Source: Altererythrobacter sp. B11 (GTDB taxonomy: Bacteria > Pseudomonadota > Alphaproteobacteria > Sphingomonadales > Sphingomonadaceae). From it: a stretch of DNA of 64,000 bases. Positions within the stretch are counted from its first letter, which is position 1, and every line of letters begins with the position of its first letter. Positions 37,797-47,885 of the stretch are shown here, piece after piece. The DNA lies in assembly GCF_003569745.1 (NCBI RefSeq), contig NZ_AP018498.1, positions 2,269,001-2,333,000 on the forward strand. The letters are read 5' to 3'. The translations under genes and the position numbers were made by a program. The notes beneath the pieces were generated by a model. It saw nothing but the letters and a program-made list of their open reading frames with translations. It ran no database searches and was not told the DNA's origin.

Positions 37797-38480
37797 ATGC
37801 CCAAACGCGCACTTGCACAGAAGCGGCCTTTCCTTCTCGCCAGCATCGCCGCGGCGCTGGCCTTCTATTACCTGCGGGCTGGCCCTTGGCCGGAACTCTA
37901 TCTCATCCCGCTCAAGGGCACGGCGGTGGGGTTGCTCGCGCTTTACGCGCTGCTGCGGCACGACAGCCAGGATGCGAAGCTGCTCGCCGTGATGATGGCG
38001 ATCGCTGCGATCGGCGACATGGTGATGGAAATCTATGTGGAAGCCGGGGCAATTGTGTTTTTCGGCTATCACCTCGTCGCCCTGATGCTCTATCTGCGCC
38101 ACAAGCGCGAGGTGCTGGGAACGCGCGAGAAATTGACCGTGGTGGCATTGCTCGTGCTGCCCTCCCTGATCGCCTATTTCCTGACGGTGGAGGACGCGGC
38201 GCGCAGCGAGGCGGCGCTTTACGCTCTGGCGATGGGCGGGATGGCCTCGGCCGCCTGGGCCAGCAGTTTTCCGCGCTACCGCGTCGGCGCCGGGGCGATC
38301 CTATTCGTGATTGCGGACCTGCTGATCCTCGCCGGCTACGGTCCGCTGCAGGGCAGTTCCGTGCCGCAGATCCTGTCCTGGCCGATCTACTACCTAGGCC
38401 AGCTACTGATCGTGATCGGCGTGGCGCAGACGCTGCACAAGCGCAACCCGCGCCTGAAGCTGGTCAGCCGCCGGGACTGA
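37797..38480 (+). CDS. Lysoplasmalogenase, YhhN/TMEM86 family
   Basis: 227 residues with about seven or eight transmembrane helices, the fold of the YhhN/TMEM86 family, which cleaves the vinyl-ether bond of lysoplasmalogens. Conserved polar spots include LIPLKGTAVGLL, AIGDMVME and FVIADLLILA, with Asp/Glu residues inside the membrane region. Divergent from trmFO with 47 bases between; convergent with gyrA. The reaction in bacteria is inferred from family membership. Confidence 0.82.
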   Translation: MPKRALAQKRPFLLASIAAALAFYYLRAGPWPELYLIPLKGTAVGLLALYALLRHDSQDAKLLAVMMAIAAIGDMVMEIYVEAGAIVFFGYHLVALMLYLRHKREVLGTREKLTVVALLVLPSLIAYFLTVEDAARSEAALYALAMGGMASAAWASSFPRYRVGAGAILFVIADLLILAGYGPLQGSSVPQILSWPIYYLGQLLIVIGVAQTLHKRNPRLKLVSRRD

Positions 38481-38526
38481 CCGGGGGGGAGGCAGACGCC
38501 CACTCCGCACCCGGTCAGCCTGTCGC

Positions 38527-41307
38527 TCAATCCTCGTCGAGCGTGTCGTCGCGGGTCGGCGGGTTCTCGGGCGCGGTCTCTTCCGTTCCGCGAGCGATCA
38601 TCTCTTCGACCACGGCTTCTTCCGCCGCATCTTCCGGCGCTTCCTTCTCGTCGATGCGAACCGCGCTCACCACATGTTCGTCCTTGCCGACGTTGAAGAG
38701 GCGCACGCCGGCGCTGCTGCGGCCGATCACCCGCAGCGTGTCGAGCCCGATGCGAATCAGCTTGGCCTGGTTGGTCACCAGCATCAGCTGGTCCAGCTGG
38801 GTGGCCGTGAAGCTGGCCACCACCGGGCCGTTGCGGGCGATGTTGTCGATATTGGTAATGCCCTGGCCGCCGCGCCCGATCCGCCGATATTCATAGGCGG
38901 AGCTCAGCTTGCCATAGCCATTGGCGCAGACGGTGAGGATGAACTGCTCCTTCTCCGCCAGCTCGGCGAAGCGTTCGGGCGAGAGTTCGGGGTCGCCTTC
39001 CTTTTCGGCCTTCCACGGGGCGAAGCGCAGATATTGCTCTCGCTCTTCCGCCTGCGTGCCCACGCGGTGCAGGATGGACAGCGAAACCACCTCGTCATCA
39101 CCTTTCAGCGTCATGCCGCGCACGCCGGTGGAGGTGCGACTGGTGAATTCGCGGATGTCATCCGCGGCGAAGCGGATGGCCTTGCCCTCGCGGCTCGCGA
39201 GCAGCACGTCGTCACCCGGATCGAGCAGGGCAACGCCGATCAGCTTGTCGTCGCTGCCCTCTTCGAAGCGCATCGCGAGCTTGCCGTTGCTGGGGATGTT
39301 GGCGAAGGCATCCATGCTGTTGCGGCGGACGCCCCCGCGGGCGGTGGCGAAGACGACGCTGAGCGCGCCCCAGCTGTCCTCGTCTTCCGGCAAGGGCAGC
39401 ACGGCCGCGATGGTTTCCCCAGGGTCGAGCGCCGGCAGCAGGTTGACGATCGGCCGGCCGCGCGTGGCAGGCCCGCCTTCGGGCAGCTTCCACACCTTGA
39501 GGCGATAGGCCTTGCCGGCGGTGGAGAAGAACAGCACCGGATTATGCGTGCTGGTGACGAACATCGCCATCACCGCATCTTCCTGCTTCGTCGCCATGCC
39601 CGAGCGACCCTTGCCGCCACGGTTCTGGGCGCGGAAGGTGGAGAGCGGCGTCCGCTTGATATAGCCGTCCAGCGTCACGGTCACGACCATCTCGTCGCGC
39701 TCGATCAGATCCTCGTCATCCAGCCCGTCCCAGGCAGGGGCGATCTCGGACACGCGGGGCGTCGCGAAATTGTCGCGGATCTCCACGAGTTCTTCGCGCA
39801 TCACTTCGTACAGCCGCCGCCGATCGCCGAGGATGGCGAGATATTCGGCGATCTTGATCGCGAGCTCCTTGAGCTCGTCGCCGATTTCGTCGCGGCCGAG
39901 GGCGGTGAGGCGGTGCAGCCGCAGTTCGAGAATGGCGCGGACCTGGGTTTCGGAGAGGCGATAGGTGCCGTCCGGCCCCGTCTGCTCGTCCTCCACTGCT
40001 TCGACGAGGCTGAGATAGGGCGCGATCTCGGCTGTCGGCCAATCCTTCGCCATCAGCTTCGCACGGGCATCGGCCGGGTTGGCGGATCCGCGGATCATCG
40101 CCACCACCTCATCAAGGTTCGACACGGCCACGACGAGGCCGAGCAGGATGTGCGCCCGGTCGCGGGCCTTCAACAGCTCATACTTGGTCCGCCGGGTGAT
40201 GACCTCTTCGCGGAACTGGATGAAGCTCTGCACGATGTCGCGCAGCGCCAGCGTTTCCGGCCGGCCACCGCGGATCGCCAGCATGTTGGCGGGGAAGCTC
40301 GATTGCGCCGGCGTGTGCCGCCAGATCTGGTTCAGCACGACTTCTGCCGTCGCATCGCGCTTGAGGTCGATCACCACGCGGACGCCCTGGCGATTGGACT
40401 CGTCGCGGATGTCGGAGATGCCCTCGATCCGCTTTTCCTTCGCCGCTTCGGCGATCTTCTCCACCAGCCCGGCCTTGCCGACCTGATAAGGGATGGAGGT
40501 GAGCACGATCGACTGGCGATCCCCGCGCTTCTCCTCGATCTCGTGGCGGGAGCGGGTTAGGATCGACCCGCGCCCTGTGGTATAGGCCGCGCGGCTGCCG
40601 GCATTGCCGAGGATGATCGGGGCCGTGGGGAAATCCGGCCCCGGAATATATTCCATCAGCTCTTCGGAAGTGATGCCGGGGTTTTCGATGAAGGCGAGGC
40701 AGCCGTCGATCACTTCGCCCAGATTGTGCGGCGGAATATTCGTCGCCATGCCCACGGCGATGCCGCCTGCGCCGTTGACCAGCAAATTGGGGAAGCGCGC
40801 AGGGAGGACGGCGGGCTCCTGCCGCGAACCGTCATAGTTGTCGACGAAGTCGACCGTGTCCTTGTCGATATCCTCCAGCAGCGCCATCGCGGGCTTCGCC
40901 AGCCGTGCCTCGGTATAGCGTTCCGCTGCGGGCGGATCGGGGTCCATGGAGCCGAAATTGCCCTGGCCGTCGATCAGCGGCACCCGCATCGACCACGGCT
41001 GCGCCATGCGCGCCAGCGCGTCATAGATCGCCTGGTTGCCGTGCGGGTGATAGTTGCCCATCGTGTCGCCGGTGATCTTGGCGGATTTGCGATAGGGGCG
41101 ACCGGGCACGAAGCCGCCTTCCTGGCAGGCCCACATGATCCGGCGATGCACCGGCTTCAGCCCGTCGCGCACATCGGGCAGCGCGCGGGAGACGATCACG
41201 CTCATCGCGTAATCGAGATAGCTCGTCTTCATCTCATCGACGATGTCGATGCGGCCGTAGTCGCCGGGCCCGTGGGTGGGTTCAACTGTGTCTGTGGTAT
41301 CGTTCAC
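38527..41307 (-). CDS. gyrA: DNA gyrase subunit A
   Basis: 926 residues. Breaks and rejoins DNA as part of gyrase. The catalytic Tyr is Tyr131 (ERYTEARL). The GyrA box QNRGGKG is present, so this is gyrase and not topoisomerase IV. In the quinolone-resistance-determining region the E. coli Ser83 position holds Gln92 and the Asp82 position Asn91, while the Asp87 equivalent (Asp96) is kept. The C terminus has an acidic tail. The start is GTG at 41305-41307; no clear ribosome binding site is seen. Confidence 0.96.
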   Translation of the reverse strand: MNDTTDTVEPTHGPGDYGRIDIVDEMKTSYLDYAMSVIVSRALPDVRDGLKPVHRRIMWACQEGGFVPGRPYRKSAKITGDTMGNYHPHGNQAIYDALARMAQPWSMRVPLIDGQGNFGSMDPDPPAAERYTEARLAKPAMALLEDIDKDTVDFVDNYDGSRQEPAVLPARFPNLLVNGAGGIAVGMATNIPPHNLGEVIDGCLAFIENPGITSEELMEYIPGPDFPTAPIILGNAGSRAAYTTGRGSILTRSRHEIEEKRGDRQSIVLTSIPYQVGKAGLVEKIAEAAKEKRIEGISDIRDESNRQGVRVVIDLKRDATAEVVLNQIWRHTPAQSSFPANMLAIRGGRPETLALRDIVQSFIQFREEVITRRTKYELLKARDRAHILLGLVVAVSNLDEVVAMIRGSANPADARAKLMAKDWPTAEIAPYLSLVEAVEDEQTGPDGTYRLSETQVRAILELRLHRLTALGRDEIGDELKELAIKIAEYLAILGDRRRLYEVMREELVEIRDNFATPRVSEIAPAWDGLDDEDLIERDEMVVTVTLDGYIKRTPLSTFRAQNRGGKGRSGMATKQEDAVMAMFVTSTHNPVLFFSTAGKAYRLKVWKLPEGGPATRGRPIVNLLPALDPGETIAAVLPLPEDEDSWGALSVVFATARGGVRRNSMDAFANIPSNGKLAMRFEEGSDDKLIGVALLDPGDDVLLASREGKAIRFAADDIREFTSRTSTGVRGMTLKGDDEVVSLSILHRVGTQAEEREQYLRFAPWKAEKEGDPELSPERFAELAEKEQFILTVCANGYGKLSSAYEYRRIGRGGQGITNIDNIARNGPVVASFTATQLDQLMLVTNQAKLIRIGLDTLRVIGRSSAGVRLFNVGKDEHVVSAVRIDEKEAPEDAAEEAVVEEMIARGTEETAPENPPTRDDTLDED

Positions 41308-41480
41308 GAGAGCGTTTTGCCCGTTCTTGTTGTTGGTGCTTATCCCCGGCAGGCCTAGGCGATAGGAGCCACGGAGGCCAGCGGAACGGCCGGTGGGCCG
41401 GGGATGCGGGGCGCTTTATCCACATTTGGGGGCGCCTGCGCGGCCTGCCACGGTTAAATAGCCATTCAGCCCGAGCTTTC

Positions 41481-41543
41481 TAGGACCGGTTTGCAATTTG
41501 GCGCATTTCGCGACAGTAGCGCCAACGACACGAAACGGTCCTA
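41481..41543 (+). promoter_or_regulatory. Nested inverted repeat in the leader of the exported repeat protein
   Basis: Outer arms TAGGACCGGTTT (41481-41492) and AAACGGTCCTA (41533-41543) pair with one bulged G. Inner arms TTGGCGC (41498-41504) and GCGCCAA (41519-41525) pair exactly around a 14-base loop. The structure ends 42 bases before the start at 41586. It could be an RNA leader hairpin or a regulator site shared with gyrA. Confidence 0.5.
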
Positions 41544-41585
41544 TCGCTACGGATAGGTCTTCAGTCCCGACAGGAGAGACGATTG

Positions 41586-42884
41586 ATGCTTCCGATGTCC
41601 ACCCCTGCCAAGCGCCTTCGCCGGCGCGGTGTTTCCTCCACCTTCGCGATGGCGCTGTGCCTCGCCGCTGCGGGCCTGATCGGCACCGTCGCGCTGGATG
41701 CCCCCGCACAGGCGCAGAACAAGAAGAGCAAGGATGACGGCAAGCCGAAGAACTCCAAGAAGTTCTCCGAAGCCTATCAGCCGGTGGCCAAGATCGTGAA
41801 TGAGGAAGGCGGCGACTATGCCTCCGCCAAGTCGATGCTGCCCGGTGTGATTGCAGCGGTGGAGAACGACGCGGATCGCTTCTTCGCCGGCAATCTCTCG
41901 CTCATGCTCGGCAACAAGCTCAACGACAAGGCGCTGCAGCGCCAGGGCCTGCAAATGATGGTCGACAGCGGGCAGACCACGCCGGAGCAGGTTGGCCAGT
42001 TCAACTTCTTCATCGGCAATCTCGCCTATGACGCGAAGGATTACGATGCCGCTCGCACGGCGCTGATGGCCGCGAAGCAGGCGGGCTATGTCGACCCCAA
42101 CGACAACCTCGATCCGCTGTTGGCGGAAACCTATTTCGCGTCGGGCCAGGCGGCACAGGGCGTGACCTTTATCGAGGGACTTGCGAAGGAGCGGAAGGCG
42201 GCGGGGCAGGCCGTGCCCGATCAGTGGCTGCTGCGCGCGCTGCAGATGGCCTACAATGGCAAGATGAACCAGGAAGCTAACGATCTTTCGGTCCTGCTGG
42301 TGTCATCCAACCCCACGCAAAAGAACTGGGTTGCCGCACTGCAGGTGGTCAATGCGATCAACTCGCTCGATCCGCAGGCTCAGCTCGACCTGTTCCGCCT
42401 GATGCGCGAAACCAATTCGCTCACCGAGCGGCAGGAATTCGTCGGCTATATCGAAGCCGCCGATCCGCGAATCATGTCGAACGAGGTGCAGAAGGTGCTC
42501 GACGCCGGCGTGGCAGCCGGTGCGCTGAGCGCTTCGGATGAATATTACGCCGACGTGAAGCGCGTGGTGGACACGCGCAAGGCGCAGGACCGCGCCGAAG
42601 CGCCCGGCCTCGTCAAGGAAGCCCAGGGGGCCGCCACGGGTTCGAAGGCGCTCAGTGCGGGCGACGTCCTGCTCTCGCTCGATGAGAACCAGCAGGCGGC
42701 CGACATGTATCAGATGGCGATCGATAAGGGCGGGGTGGATCAGCAGGTCGCCCTCACGCGTCTCGGCATTGCCAAGGCCAAGGCGGGTGACTATGCCGGT
42801 GCGCGCGAGGCGCTGGCCAAGGTCACCGGCCCCCGCCAGATCGTGGCGCGCGCATGGATGGCCTACGTCGACGGTAAGGCCTGA
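41586..42884 (+). CDS. Exported helical-repeat (TPR-like) protein of unknown function
   Basis: 432 residues. A signal peptide ends near DAPAQAQ after a basic start (AKRLRRRG). The mature protein is almost entirely alpha-helical, with TPR-like patterns such as NFFIGNLAYDAKDYDAARTALMAA and a final ALTRLGIAKAKAGDYAGAREAL. No catalytic motif is seen. A role as periplasmic scaffold is inference; similar sequences are common in sphingomonads. Start ATG at 41586 lies nine bases after AGGAG; TTG just before it is also in frame. A strong terminator follows the gene. Confidence 0.8.
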   Translation: MLPMSTPAKRLRRRGVSSTFAMALCLAAAGLIGTVALDAPAQAQNKKSKDDGKPKNSKKFSEAYQPVAKIVNEEGGDYASAKSMLPGVIAAVENDADRFFAGNLSLMLGNKLNDKALQRQGLQMMVDSGQTTPEQVGQFNFFIGNLAYDAKDYDAARTALMAAKQAGYVDPNDNLDPLLAETYFASGQAAQGVTFIEGLAKERKAAGQAVPDQWLLRALQMAYNGKMNQEANDLSVLLVSSNPTQKNWVAALQVVNAINSLDPQAQLDLFRLMRETNSLTERQEFVGYIEAADPRIMSNEVQKVLDAGVAAGALSASDEYYADVKRVVDTRKAQDRAEAPGLVKEAQGAATGSKALSAGDVLLSLDENQQAADMYQMAIDKGGVDQQVALTRLGIAKAKAGDYAGAREALAKVTGPRQIVARAWMAYVDGKA

Positions 42885-42909
42885 TCACCTGCACGACAGG
42901 TCAAGAAAA

Positions 42910-42946
42910 GGCGCGCGGGGATCGCTCCCCGCGCGCCTTTTTCTTT
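42910..42946 (+). terminator. Strong bidirectional Rho-independent terminator
   Basis: An 11-bp stem (42910-42920 with 42927-42937), loop ATCGCT, then TTTTTCTTT. On the minus strand the same stem is followed by TTTTCTTG, so it serves both the repeat-protein gene and ychF, which converge here. Confidence 0.9.
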
Positions 42947-42974
42947 GTCCATCGTGCGGCGCGTTATTTGCGCG

Positions 42975-44075
42975 TCAGACGTTGAACTTGAACAGCATCA
43001 CGTCGCCATCGCGGACGACATACTCCTTGCCTTCCTGCCGCAGCTTGCCCGCCTCGCGAGCGCCGCTTTCCCCGCCGAGCGCAACGTAGTCCTCGAATGC
43101 GGTCGTTTCAGCCCGGATGAAGCCCTTCTGGAAATCCGTGTGGATCTCGCCCGCCGCTTCAGGCGCCTTGGCGCCATCGCGGAAGGTCCACGCTCGCGCT
43201 TCCTTGGGCCCGACGGTGAAGAAGGTCTTGAGGCCAAGCAGGTCATAACCGGCACGGATCACGCGGGTGAGGCCGGTTTCTTCCAGCCCCAGGGAAGCGA
43301 GATATTCGCCGCGCTCTTCCGGCTCCATCCCGACCAGCTCGGCTTCGATCGCGGCGGAAACCACCACGGCCTGCGCCCCTTCGGCCGCTGCCTTTTCGAA
43401 AACCTTGCGGCTCAGCTCGTTACCGCTCGCCGCATCCTCTTCCGCCACGTTGCAGACGTAGAGCACGGGCTTGGCCGTCAGCAGCTGTGCCTGCTCGAAC
43501 AGCTGCGCTTCCTCGTCATCCTGCGGCTCCGTCAGCCGGGCGGGCTTGCCGTCGCGCAGCAGCTCCAGCGCCTGGCCCAGCACACTGACCAGCGCCTTGG
43601 CTTCCTTGTCGCCGCTCGTGGCGCGCCGGCGGGCGTTCTCCACCCGCTTTTCCAGGCTTTCGAGGTCGGCCAGCATCAGCTCCGTCTCGACAACTTCGGC
43701 ATCCGCGATCGGGTCAACCTTGTTGGCCACGTGCTGGATATCGTCATCCTCGAAGCAACGCAGCACATGCACGATGGCATCCACCTCGCGGATGTTACCG
43801 AGGAACTGGTTGCCGAGGCCTTCGCCCTTGCTGGCGCCCTTCACCAGCCCGGCAATGTCCACGAAGGACAGCTGGGTGTTGATTACCTTCGCGCTGCCGG
43901 CAATCTTCGCGAGCTGTTCCAGCCGCGGATCGGGCACGGCGACCTGGCCGACATTCGGCTCGATCGTGCAGAAGGGATAATTGGCCGCCTGGGCGGCCTG
44001 CGTTTCGGTGAGTGCGTTGAACAGCGTGGATTTGCCGACATTGGGCAAACCCACGATCCCGCAGCGGAATCCCAT
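42975..44075 (-). CDS. ychF: Redox-regulated ATPase YchF (Obg-like)
   Basis: 366 residues, full length. Obg-related P-loop protein that binds ribosomes and prefers ATP. G1 [14 protein letters not shown] at the start, G3 [17 protein letters not shown], the unusual NKVD-replacing motif in [11 protein letters not shown], and a C-terminal TGS domain ending [13 protein letters not shown]. All regions are intact. Confidence 0.96.
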   Translation of the reverse strand: MGFRCGIVGLPNVGKSTLFNALTETQAAQAANYPFCTIEPNVGQVAVPDPRLEQLAKIAGSAKVINTQLSFVDIAGLVKGASKGEGLGNQFLGNIREVDAIVHVLRCFEDDDIQHVANKVDPIADAEVVETELMLADLESLEKRVENARRRATSGDKEAKALVSVLGQALELLRDGKPARLTEPQDDEEAQLFEQAQLLTAKPVLYVCNVAEEDAASGNELSRKVFEKAAAEGAQAVVVSAAIEAELVGMEPEERGEYLASLGLEETGLTRVIRAGYDLLGLKTFFTVGPKEARAWTFRDGAKAPEAAGEIHTDFQKGFIRAETTAFEDYVALGGESGAREAGKLRQEGKEYVVRDGDVMLFKFNV

Positions 44076-44165
44076 GAATTTCGGTCCTACCAGCCTTTTG
44101 CTGCGCCGCCCTTAGCGGCGGCGGCAGCGAAAGGCCAGTGGAGCGGAACTGCGTCGTGCAGTGCC

Positions 44166-44447
44166 TCAGCTTTTGCGGCGGCGGCGCGCCCGGGCGATGC
44201 CCACGCCCAGGATGCCGGCGCCGAACATGCCCAGCATGCCGGGCTCGGGCACCGCAGTGCCGCCGGAGGTGCTCGAACCGCCCGAGCTGGAGGAGCCGGG
44301 ATGGCCACCCGAAGACCCGCCACCACAGAAGCGGCAGCCACCGGAGCTGGAGGTGGAACCACCCCAGTGATATCCGCCGGCCGACGCGGGAGCGGCGATT
44401 GCCAGGGCGGCTATCGCGACGGCGGATAAAACGAGCTTGCGAGTCAT
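44166..44447 (-). CDS. Small PEP-CTERM (exosortase-target) protein
   Basis: 93 residues. A signal peptide (VLSAVAIAALAIAAPASA) is followed by a Gly/Ser-rich body with CRFCGGG, then VPEP-type sorting signal: VPEPG, a hydrophobic helix (MLGMFGAGILGVGIA) and an Arg cluster (RARRRRKS). This is the PEP-CTERM tripartite tail recognised by exosortase in outer-membrane sorting linked to exopolysaccharide production. No exosortase gene is in the window. Start ATG has AGGGGA upstream. Confidence 0.85.
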   Translation of the reverse strand: MTRKLVLSAVAIAALAIAAPASAGGYHWGGSTSSSGGCRFCGGGSSGGHPGSSSSGGSSTSGGTAVPEPGMLGMFGAGILGVGIARARRRRKS

Positions 44448-44581
44448 GCTGATCCCCTGATTTGTAACGATCCAGCGTCCCCTTGGGGTGGGATCGGGGC
44501 GGCTTACAACGCAGTGAGCGAGCGGTGTGCCATTCAGGGAAAGACGCGCGAGGGGGATTAACGGATCGCGGGAGGGACGGG

Positions 44582-45151
44582 TCAGTCTTGCTGGCGCAGC
44601 GCCACGTCACTCATGAAACGGGCATCCTCACCCTTTGCCAGCCAATCGGCCTCCGACCCGATCGCACCCAGCATGCCGACGAGATCGTCCTGTTCCGCCT
44701 TGGCGAAATTGCCAAGGACATAGCCGGTCACGCGGTCACGATGGCCGGGGTGGCCGATGCCGAGGCGCACCCGCCGGAAGTCGGCGCCGAGATGCTGGTC
44801 GATCGAGCGCAGGCCGTTGTGCCCCGCGGTGCCGCCGCCGAGCTTCACCTTGACCTTGAACGGCGCGAGATCGAGCTCGTCATGAAAAACGGTGAGGGCA
44901 TCGAGGCCGAGCTTGTAGAAGCGCAGGGCCTCCGCAACCGAGCGGCCGCTTTCGTTCATGAAAGTGGCGGGCTTCAGCAGCAGGACCTTATCTCCGCCCA
45001 CGCGCCCTTCCTGGACCCACCCCTGGAACTTCTTCTGCACCGGGCCGAAGCCGTGCATATCGGCGATGACGTCCAGCGCCATGAAGCCGACATTGTGCCG
45101 GTGGAACGCATATTGCGGACCGGGATTACCAAGACCTGCCCATATCTGCAT
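44582..45151 (-). CDS. pth: Peptidyl-tRNA hydrolase
   Basis: 189 residues. Releases peptides from prematurely dropped peptidyl-tRNA. The signatures IWAGLGNPGPQYAFHRHNVGF (catalytic His) and LLKPATFMNESGRSV are exact, as is the GHNGLRSIDQHLG helix. It lies 89 bases after rplY, behind a terminator-like stem, an arrangement (rplY-pth) common in proteobacteria. Confidence 0.96.
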   Translation of the reverse strand: MQIWAGLGNPGPQYAFHRHNVGFMALDVIADMHGFGPVQKKFQGWVQEGRVGGDKVLLLKPATFMNESGRSVAEALRFYKLGLDALTVFHDELDLAPFKVKVKLGGGTAGHNGLRSIDQHLGADFRRVRLGIGHPGHRDRVTGYVLGNFAKAEQDDLVGMLGAIGSEADWLAKGEDARFMSDVALRQQD

Positions 45152-45176
45152 GGCGGTTCCCTATGCGTGGAGGCCG

Positions 45177-45217
45177 GAAAAGCAAAGCGCCGGCCGCGCT
45201 GAAAGCGGGCCGGCGCC
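45177..45217 (-). terminator. Stem-loop with T run between rplY and pth
   Basis: On the minus strand the 9-bp stem (45187-45195 with 45208-45216), with an inner CGCT/AGCG pair, is followed by TTTGCTTTT. It lies 24 bases after the rplY stop, so it may reduce read-through into pth and ychF. Confidence 0.65.
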
Positions 45218-45240
45218 TGAATGCCAAGCTGGCGAGGGGA

Positions 45241-45879
45241 TCAGCCCTCGGCTTCGCCTTCGCCTTCTTCAGCGGCTTCCGCATCGGCGGCTTCGGCGTC
45301 GGAACGCTTCAGCGCAGAGGGGGCAACCACCGTGGCGATGGTGAAATCGCGATCGGTGATTGCGCTTTCGGAGCCGCTCGGCAGGGTCACATGGCTGATA
45401 TGGATCGAATCGCCGACTTCGAGGCCGGTGACATCGATCTGGATCTCACCCGGAATCTTGTCCGCTTCGCAGACCAGTTCCAGCTCATGCCGCACGATGT
45501 TGAGCACGCCGCCACGCTTGAGGCCGGGGCTCGCTTCCTCGTTGACGAAGACCACGGGCACTGCGACTTCGATCTTCGCATCCTTGGAAAGGCGCAGGAA
45601 GTCGACATGGAGCGGGCGATCGCTCACCGGGTGGAGCGCCACGTCCTTGGGGAGCGTGCGCAGCGTCTTGCCGCCGACCTCGATCATCACGATCGAGTTC
45701 ATGAAATGGCCAGTGCCAAGCTGCTTGACGAGGAGCTTTTCCTCGACGTGGATCGTGGTGGGTTCTTCCTTGCCGCCATAGATAACGGCGGGAACACGAC
45801 CTTCGCGGCGCAACGTGCGGGAGGCTCCCTTGCCAGCCCGTTCGCGCAGCTCGGCCGGCAGGGTAAGAGCGTCGCTCAT
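45241..45879 (-). CDS. rplY: 50S ribosomal protein L25 (Ctc form)
   Basis: 212 residues: an N-terminal L25 domain that binds 5S rRNA ([32 protein letters not shown]) and the C-terminal TL5/Ctc domain ([37 protein letters not shown]). The acidic Ala/Glu tail ([17 protein letters not shown]) is common in alphaproteobacteria. The start [11 protein letters not shown] at 45877-45879 was chosen by family fit. Confidence 0.95.
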   Translation of the reverse strand: MSDALTLPAELRERAGKGASRTLRREGRVPAVIYGGKEEPTTIHVEEKLLVKQLGTGHFMNSIVMIEVGGKTLRTLPKDVALHPVSDRPLHVDFLRLSKDAKIEVAVPVVFVNEEASPGLKRGGVLNIVRHELELVCEADKIPGEIQIDVTGLEVGDSIHISHVTLPSGSESAITDRDFTIATVVAPSALKRSDAEAADAEAAEEGEGEAEG

Positions 45880-45985
45880 CTTCGTGCCTTTCGAATGCGT
45901 TGATGTACTAGTTCCGCCACGCCTCCAGGGATGACCATGGCCGGAAGAGGGCGCCCTTAGGGCGAAGGCGCCGAGAAAACAAGCC

Positions 45986-46852
45986 TTACTGGATACGCTG
46001 CACCCGATAGCCGGCTGCTTCCAGCAGGGCGGGCAGGCCGTCTGCACCCAGCAGATGCGCTGCGCCCACTGCCACGAAGGGACGCCGGCCGCCATCGATC
46101 AGCGCGGCGATGCGCGGCGCCCAGTTCCGGTTGCGGTCCACCAGTAACGCGCGCCGAAGCTCGGGAAAGGACAGGATGCCCTGTTCCGCCTGCTTCTCCA
46201 GCGTCGGCAGGTCGCCGGTGAGCCAGGCGACAATCGCGCCGTCCTCGTCCTCCGTTTCCGCCTCGCGGGACACGGCGACGAGGAAATCCGTCTGCGCGGT
46301 GGGGGGCAGGCGATCGAAGCGGTCGAACTGGTCGGCGAAGCTTTCGAGCCCCAGCACCGGCTTTCCGGTGGCGAGCAGCGCCCGATCCACGCCGTTGCCC
46401 GGCTCTGCCGCGCGCGCGGCATTGGCGAGGACCAGGGCGGCGGCCCAGCTTTCCATCCCCGCCACGTCGTCCTCCGACAGGCCGGCTCGCTCCATCAGCG
46501 CGCGCAGGGCAGGGCGATCCGCCGCCGGCACACGCTGTGTCAGCGGCGGCAGCCCGGCGCTAGGGGACCGCGCGGAAAAGGCCGCGTTGGCGGCACCGGT
46601 ATCAACGAGGTCGGCGATTTCTACCACCAGCGTGCGGGCCTCGGCGAGCTGCGCATCCAGCGCCGGGGTTCGCCATTCGACGCCAGCGGGCAGGGCGTGG
46701 ACGGTGCCGAACAGCCAGCCGCGCTCCCCTGCAGGCGAGGTCACCTCCCAGAGGGCCGGGTGTGGGGGTGGCCAGTCGCGCGCCTTTTCGCCGCCTGTGC
46801 CGCAGCCGGAGAGCCACAGCGCGGCCAGCCCAGCGAAGAGGAGGCGGATCAC
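45986..46852 (-). CDS. TraB/GumN family lipoprotein (copy 2)
   Basis: 288 residues. A lipobox LSGC lies at about residues 14-17 after a short hydrophobic stretch, so it is probably a lipoprotein. The TraB/GumN pattern follows: LFGTVHALP near the N terminus, [11 protein letters not shown], and [10 protein letters not shown] near the end, the paired GxxH motifs of a probable metallopeptidase-like fold. Start GTG at 46850-46852 overlaps the stop of the upstream paralogue (GTGA). The family's exact activity is not settled. Confidence 0.82.
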   Translation of the reverse strand: MIRLLFAGLAALWLSGCGTGGEKARDWPPPHPALWEVTSPAGERGWLFGTVHALPAGVEWRTPALDAQLAEARTLVVEIADLVDTGAANAAFSARSPSAGLPPLTQRVPAADRPALRALMERAGLSEDDVAGMESWAAALVLANAARAAEPGNGVDRALLATGKPVLGLESFADQFDRFDRLPPTAQTDFLVAVSREAETEDEDGAIVAWLTGDLPTLEKQAEQGILSFPELRRALLVDRNRNWAPRIAALIDGGRRPFVAVGAAHLLGADGLPALLEAAGYRVQRIQ

Positions 46853-47757
46853 TCCCAGACGCGCTTCGCCTTGAGCCCGTGGCGTCGCAGCTGATCCTGC
46901 ACGCTGCCCTTGCCGGCCAGATGGCCCGCACCCACGGCGACGAACACGGTGCCGGGCTCTGCCAACCGATTTTCGATCCAGCCCGCCCAATTGGCATTCC
47001 GCTGGGTGAGCAGGCGCGCATAGAGCGCCGGATCGGTGAGTTCCGAATTGAGCAGCTTCGCCAGTTCCTGCGCATCGCCCTTCGCCCACTCGGCGACCAT
47101 GGCGTCGAGCGACTTGCTGGCATTCGGCACGGCTTCCACCGTCTGGTCGAGAAATGTCAGCTGTGCATCCATGGGGAGGCCGTCGAACAGATCGATCTGC
47201 TGCTGGATCGTCTCCAGCGCGCCGCGTTCCTTGCCGGCCGCCTTCTTGCCCAGCGCCAGTTCCACGCCGCTGTCAGTCTGATAGCCGTCCTGTACCAGCG
47301 GCAGCAGGGTGAGCGTCATCGCGGCGAACCACGGCTCGAAGCGGTCGAGCGCTTCCACCGGAAGGCCGAGCGAGACGAGCGCCTCTTCGAACTGCACGCG
47401 GTTTTCCTCGCTCATCAACTCGCGCAGGTTCTGCCCGGGCGGAAGCATGCCGGCCGCGGCCAGCGCCTGCGAAGAGGCGGCAGCCTGATCGAGGTCGATT
47501 TCGGTCACCAGTTCCTGCGAACCGTGAAAGGCCCGCTCGATCCGACCGTCGAACCAGTTCACATCCTTGGGGAGGGCATGCACCGTACCGAAGAGATAGA
47601 TCGTCGTATCCTCGTCCGCCACCTTCCACAGCGCAGGGCCGGGCACCGCCCCCTCGGGCGGCGTTTCCGCGGCGAAGCTCGCCCCATTCACGCAGCCGCT
47701 GGTGGCGACCAGGGCGATTGCGGCGAGCGAAGAGAGGAACAGCCGTTTCGGCTTCAT
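46849..47757 (-). CDS. TraB/GumN family lipoprotein (copy 1)
   Basis: 302 residues. Lipobox TSGC at about residues 19-22, then [26 protein letters not shown] and [15 protein letters not shown] in the order typical of TraB/GumN. It shares layout and motifs with the downstream gene at 45986-46852, so the two come from a tandem duplication that has since diverged. The pair is divergent from glyQ. Confidence 0.85.
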   Translation of the reverse strand: MKPKRLFLSSLAAIALVATSGCVNGASFAAETPPEGAVPGPALWKVADEDTTIYLFGTVHALPKDVNWFDGRIERAFHGSQELVTEIDLDQAAASSQALAAAGMLPPGQNLRELMSEENRVQFEEALVSLGLPVEALDRFEPWFAAMTLTLLPLVQDGYQTDSGVELALGKKAAGKERGALETIQQQIDLFDGLPMDAQLTFLDQTVEAVPNASKSLDAMVAEWAKGDAQELAKLLNSELTDPALYARLLTQRNANWAGWIENRLAEPGTVFVAVGAGHLAGKGSVQDQLRRHGLKAKRVWE

Positions 47758-47885
47758 GCGCGATCCTTCAGATAATTGGGCAGGGGTTTAATGGCTTGCG
47801 GCGAAACGCACCACACCCGCGACAAATTTATCGGGAGCGTTGCGCCATTGACGCTCCCTGGCCCTTCGGCCATTGCCCCGGCGCG

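Noticed and set aside
38674-40560. Long open frame on the plus strand opposite gyrA
   Set aside because: It is a mirror of a high-GC coding gene; composition is low-complexity His/Gly/Ala/Arg and gyrA is certain. The same holds for long antisense frames opposite trpC-trpD, ppiD, ppdK, glyS and cysK.
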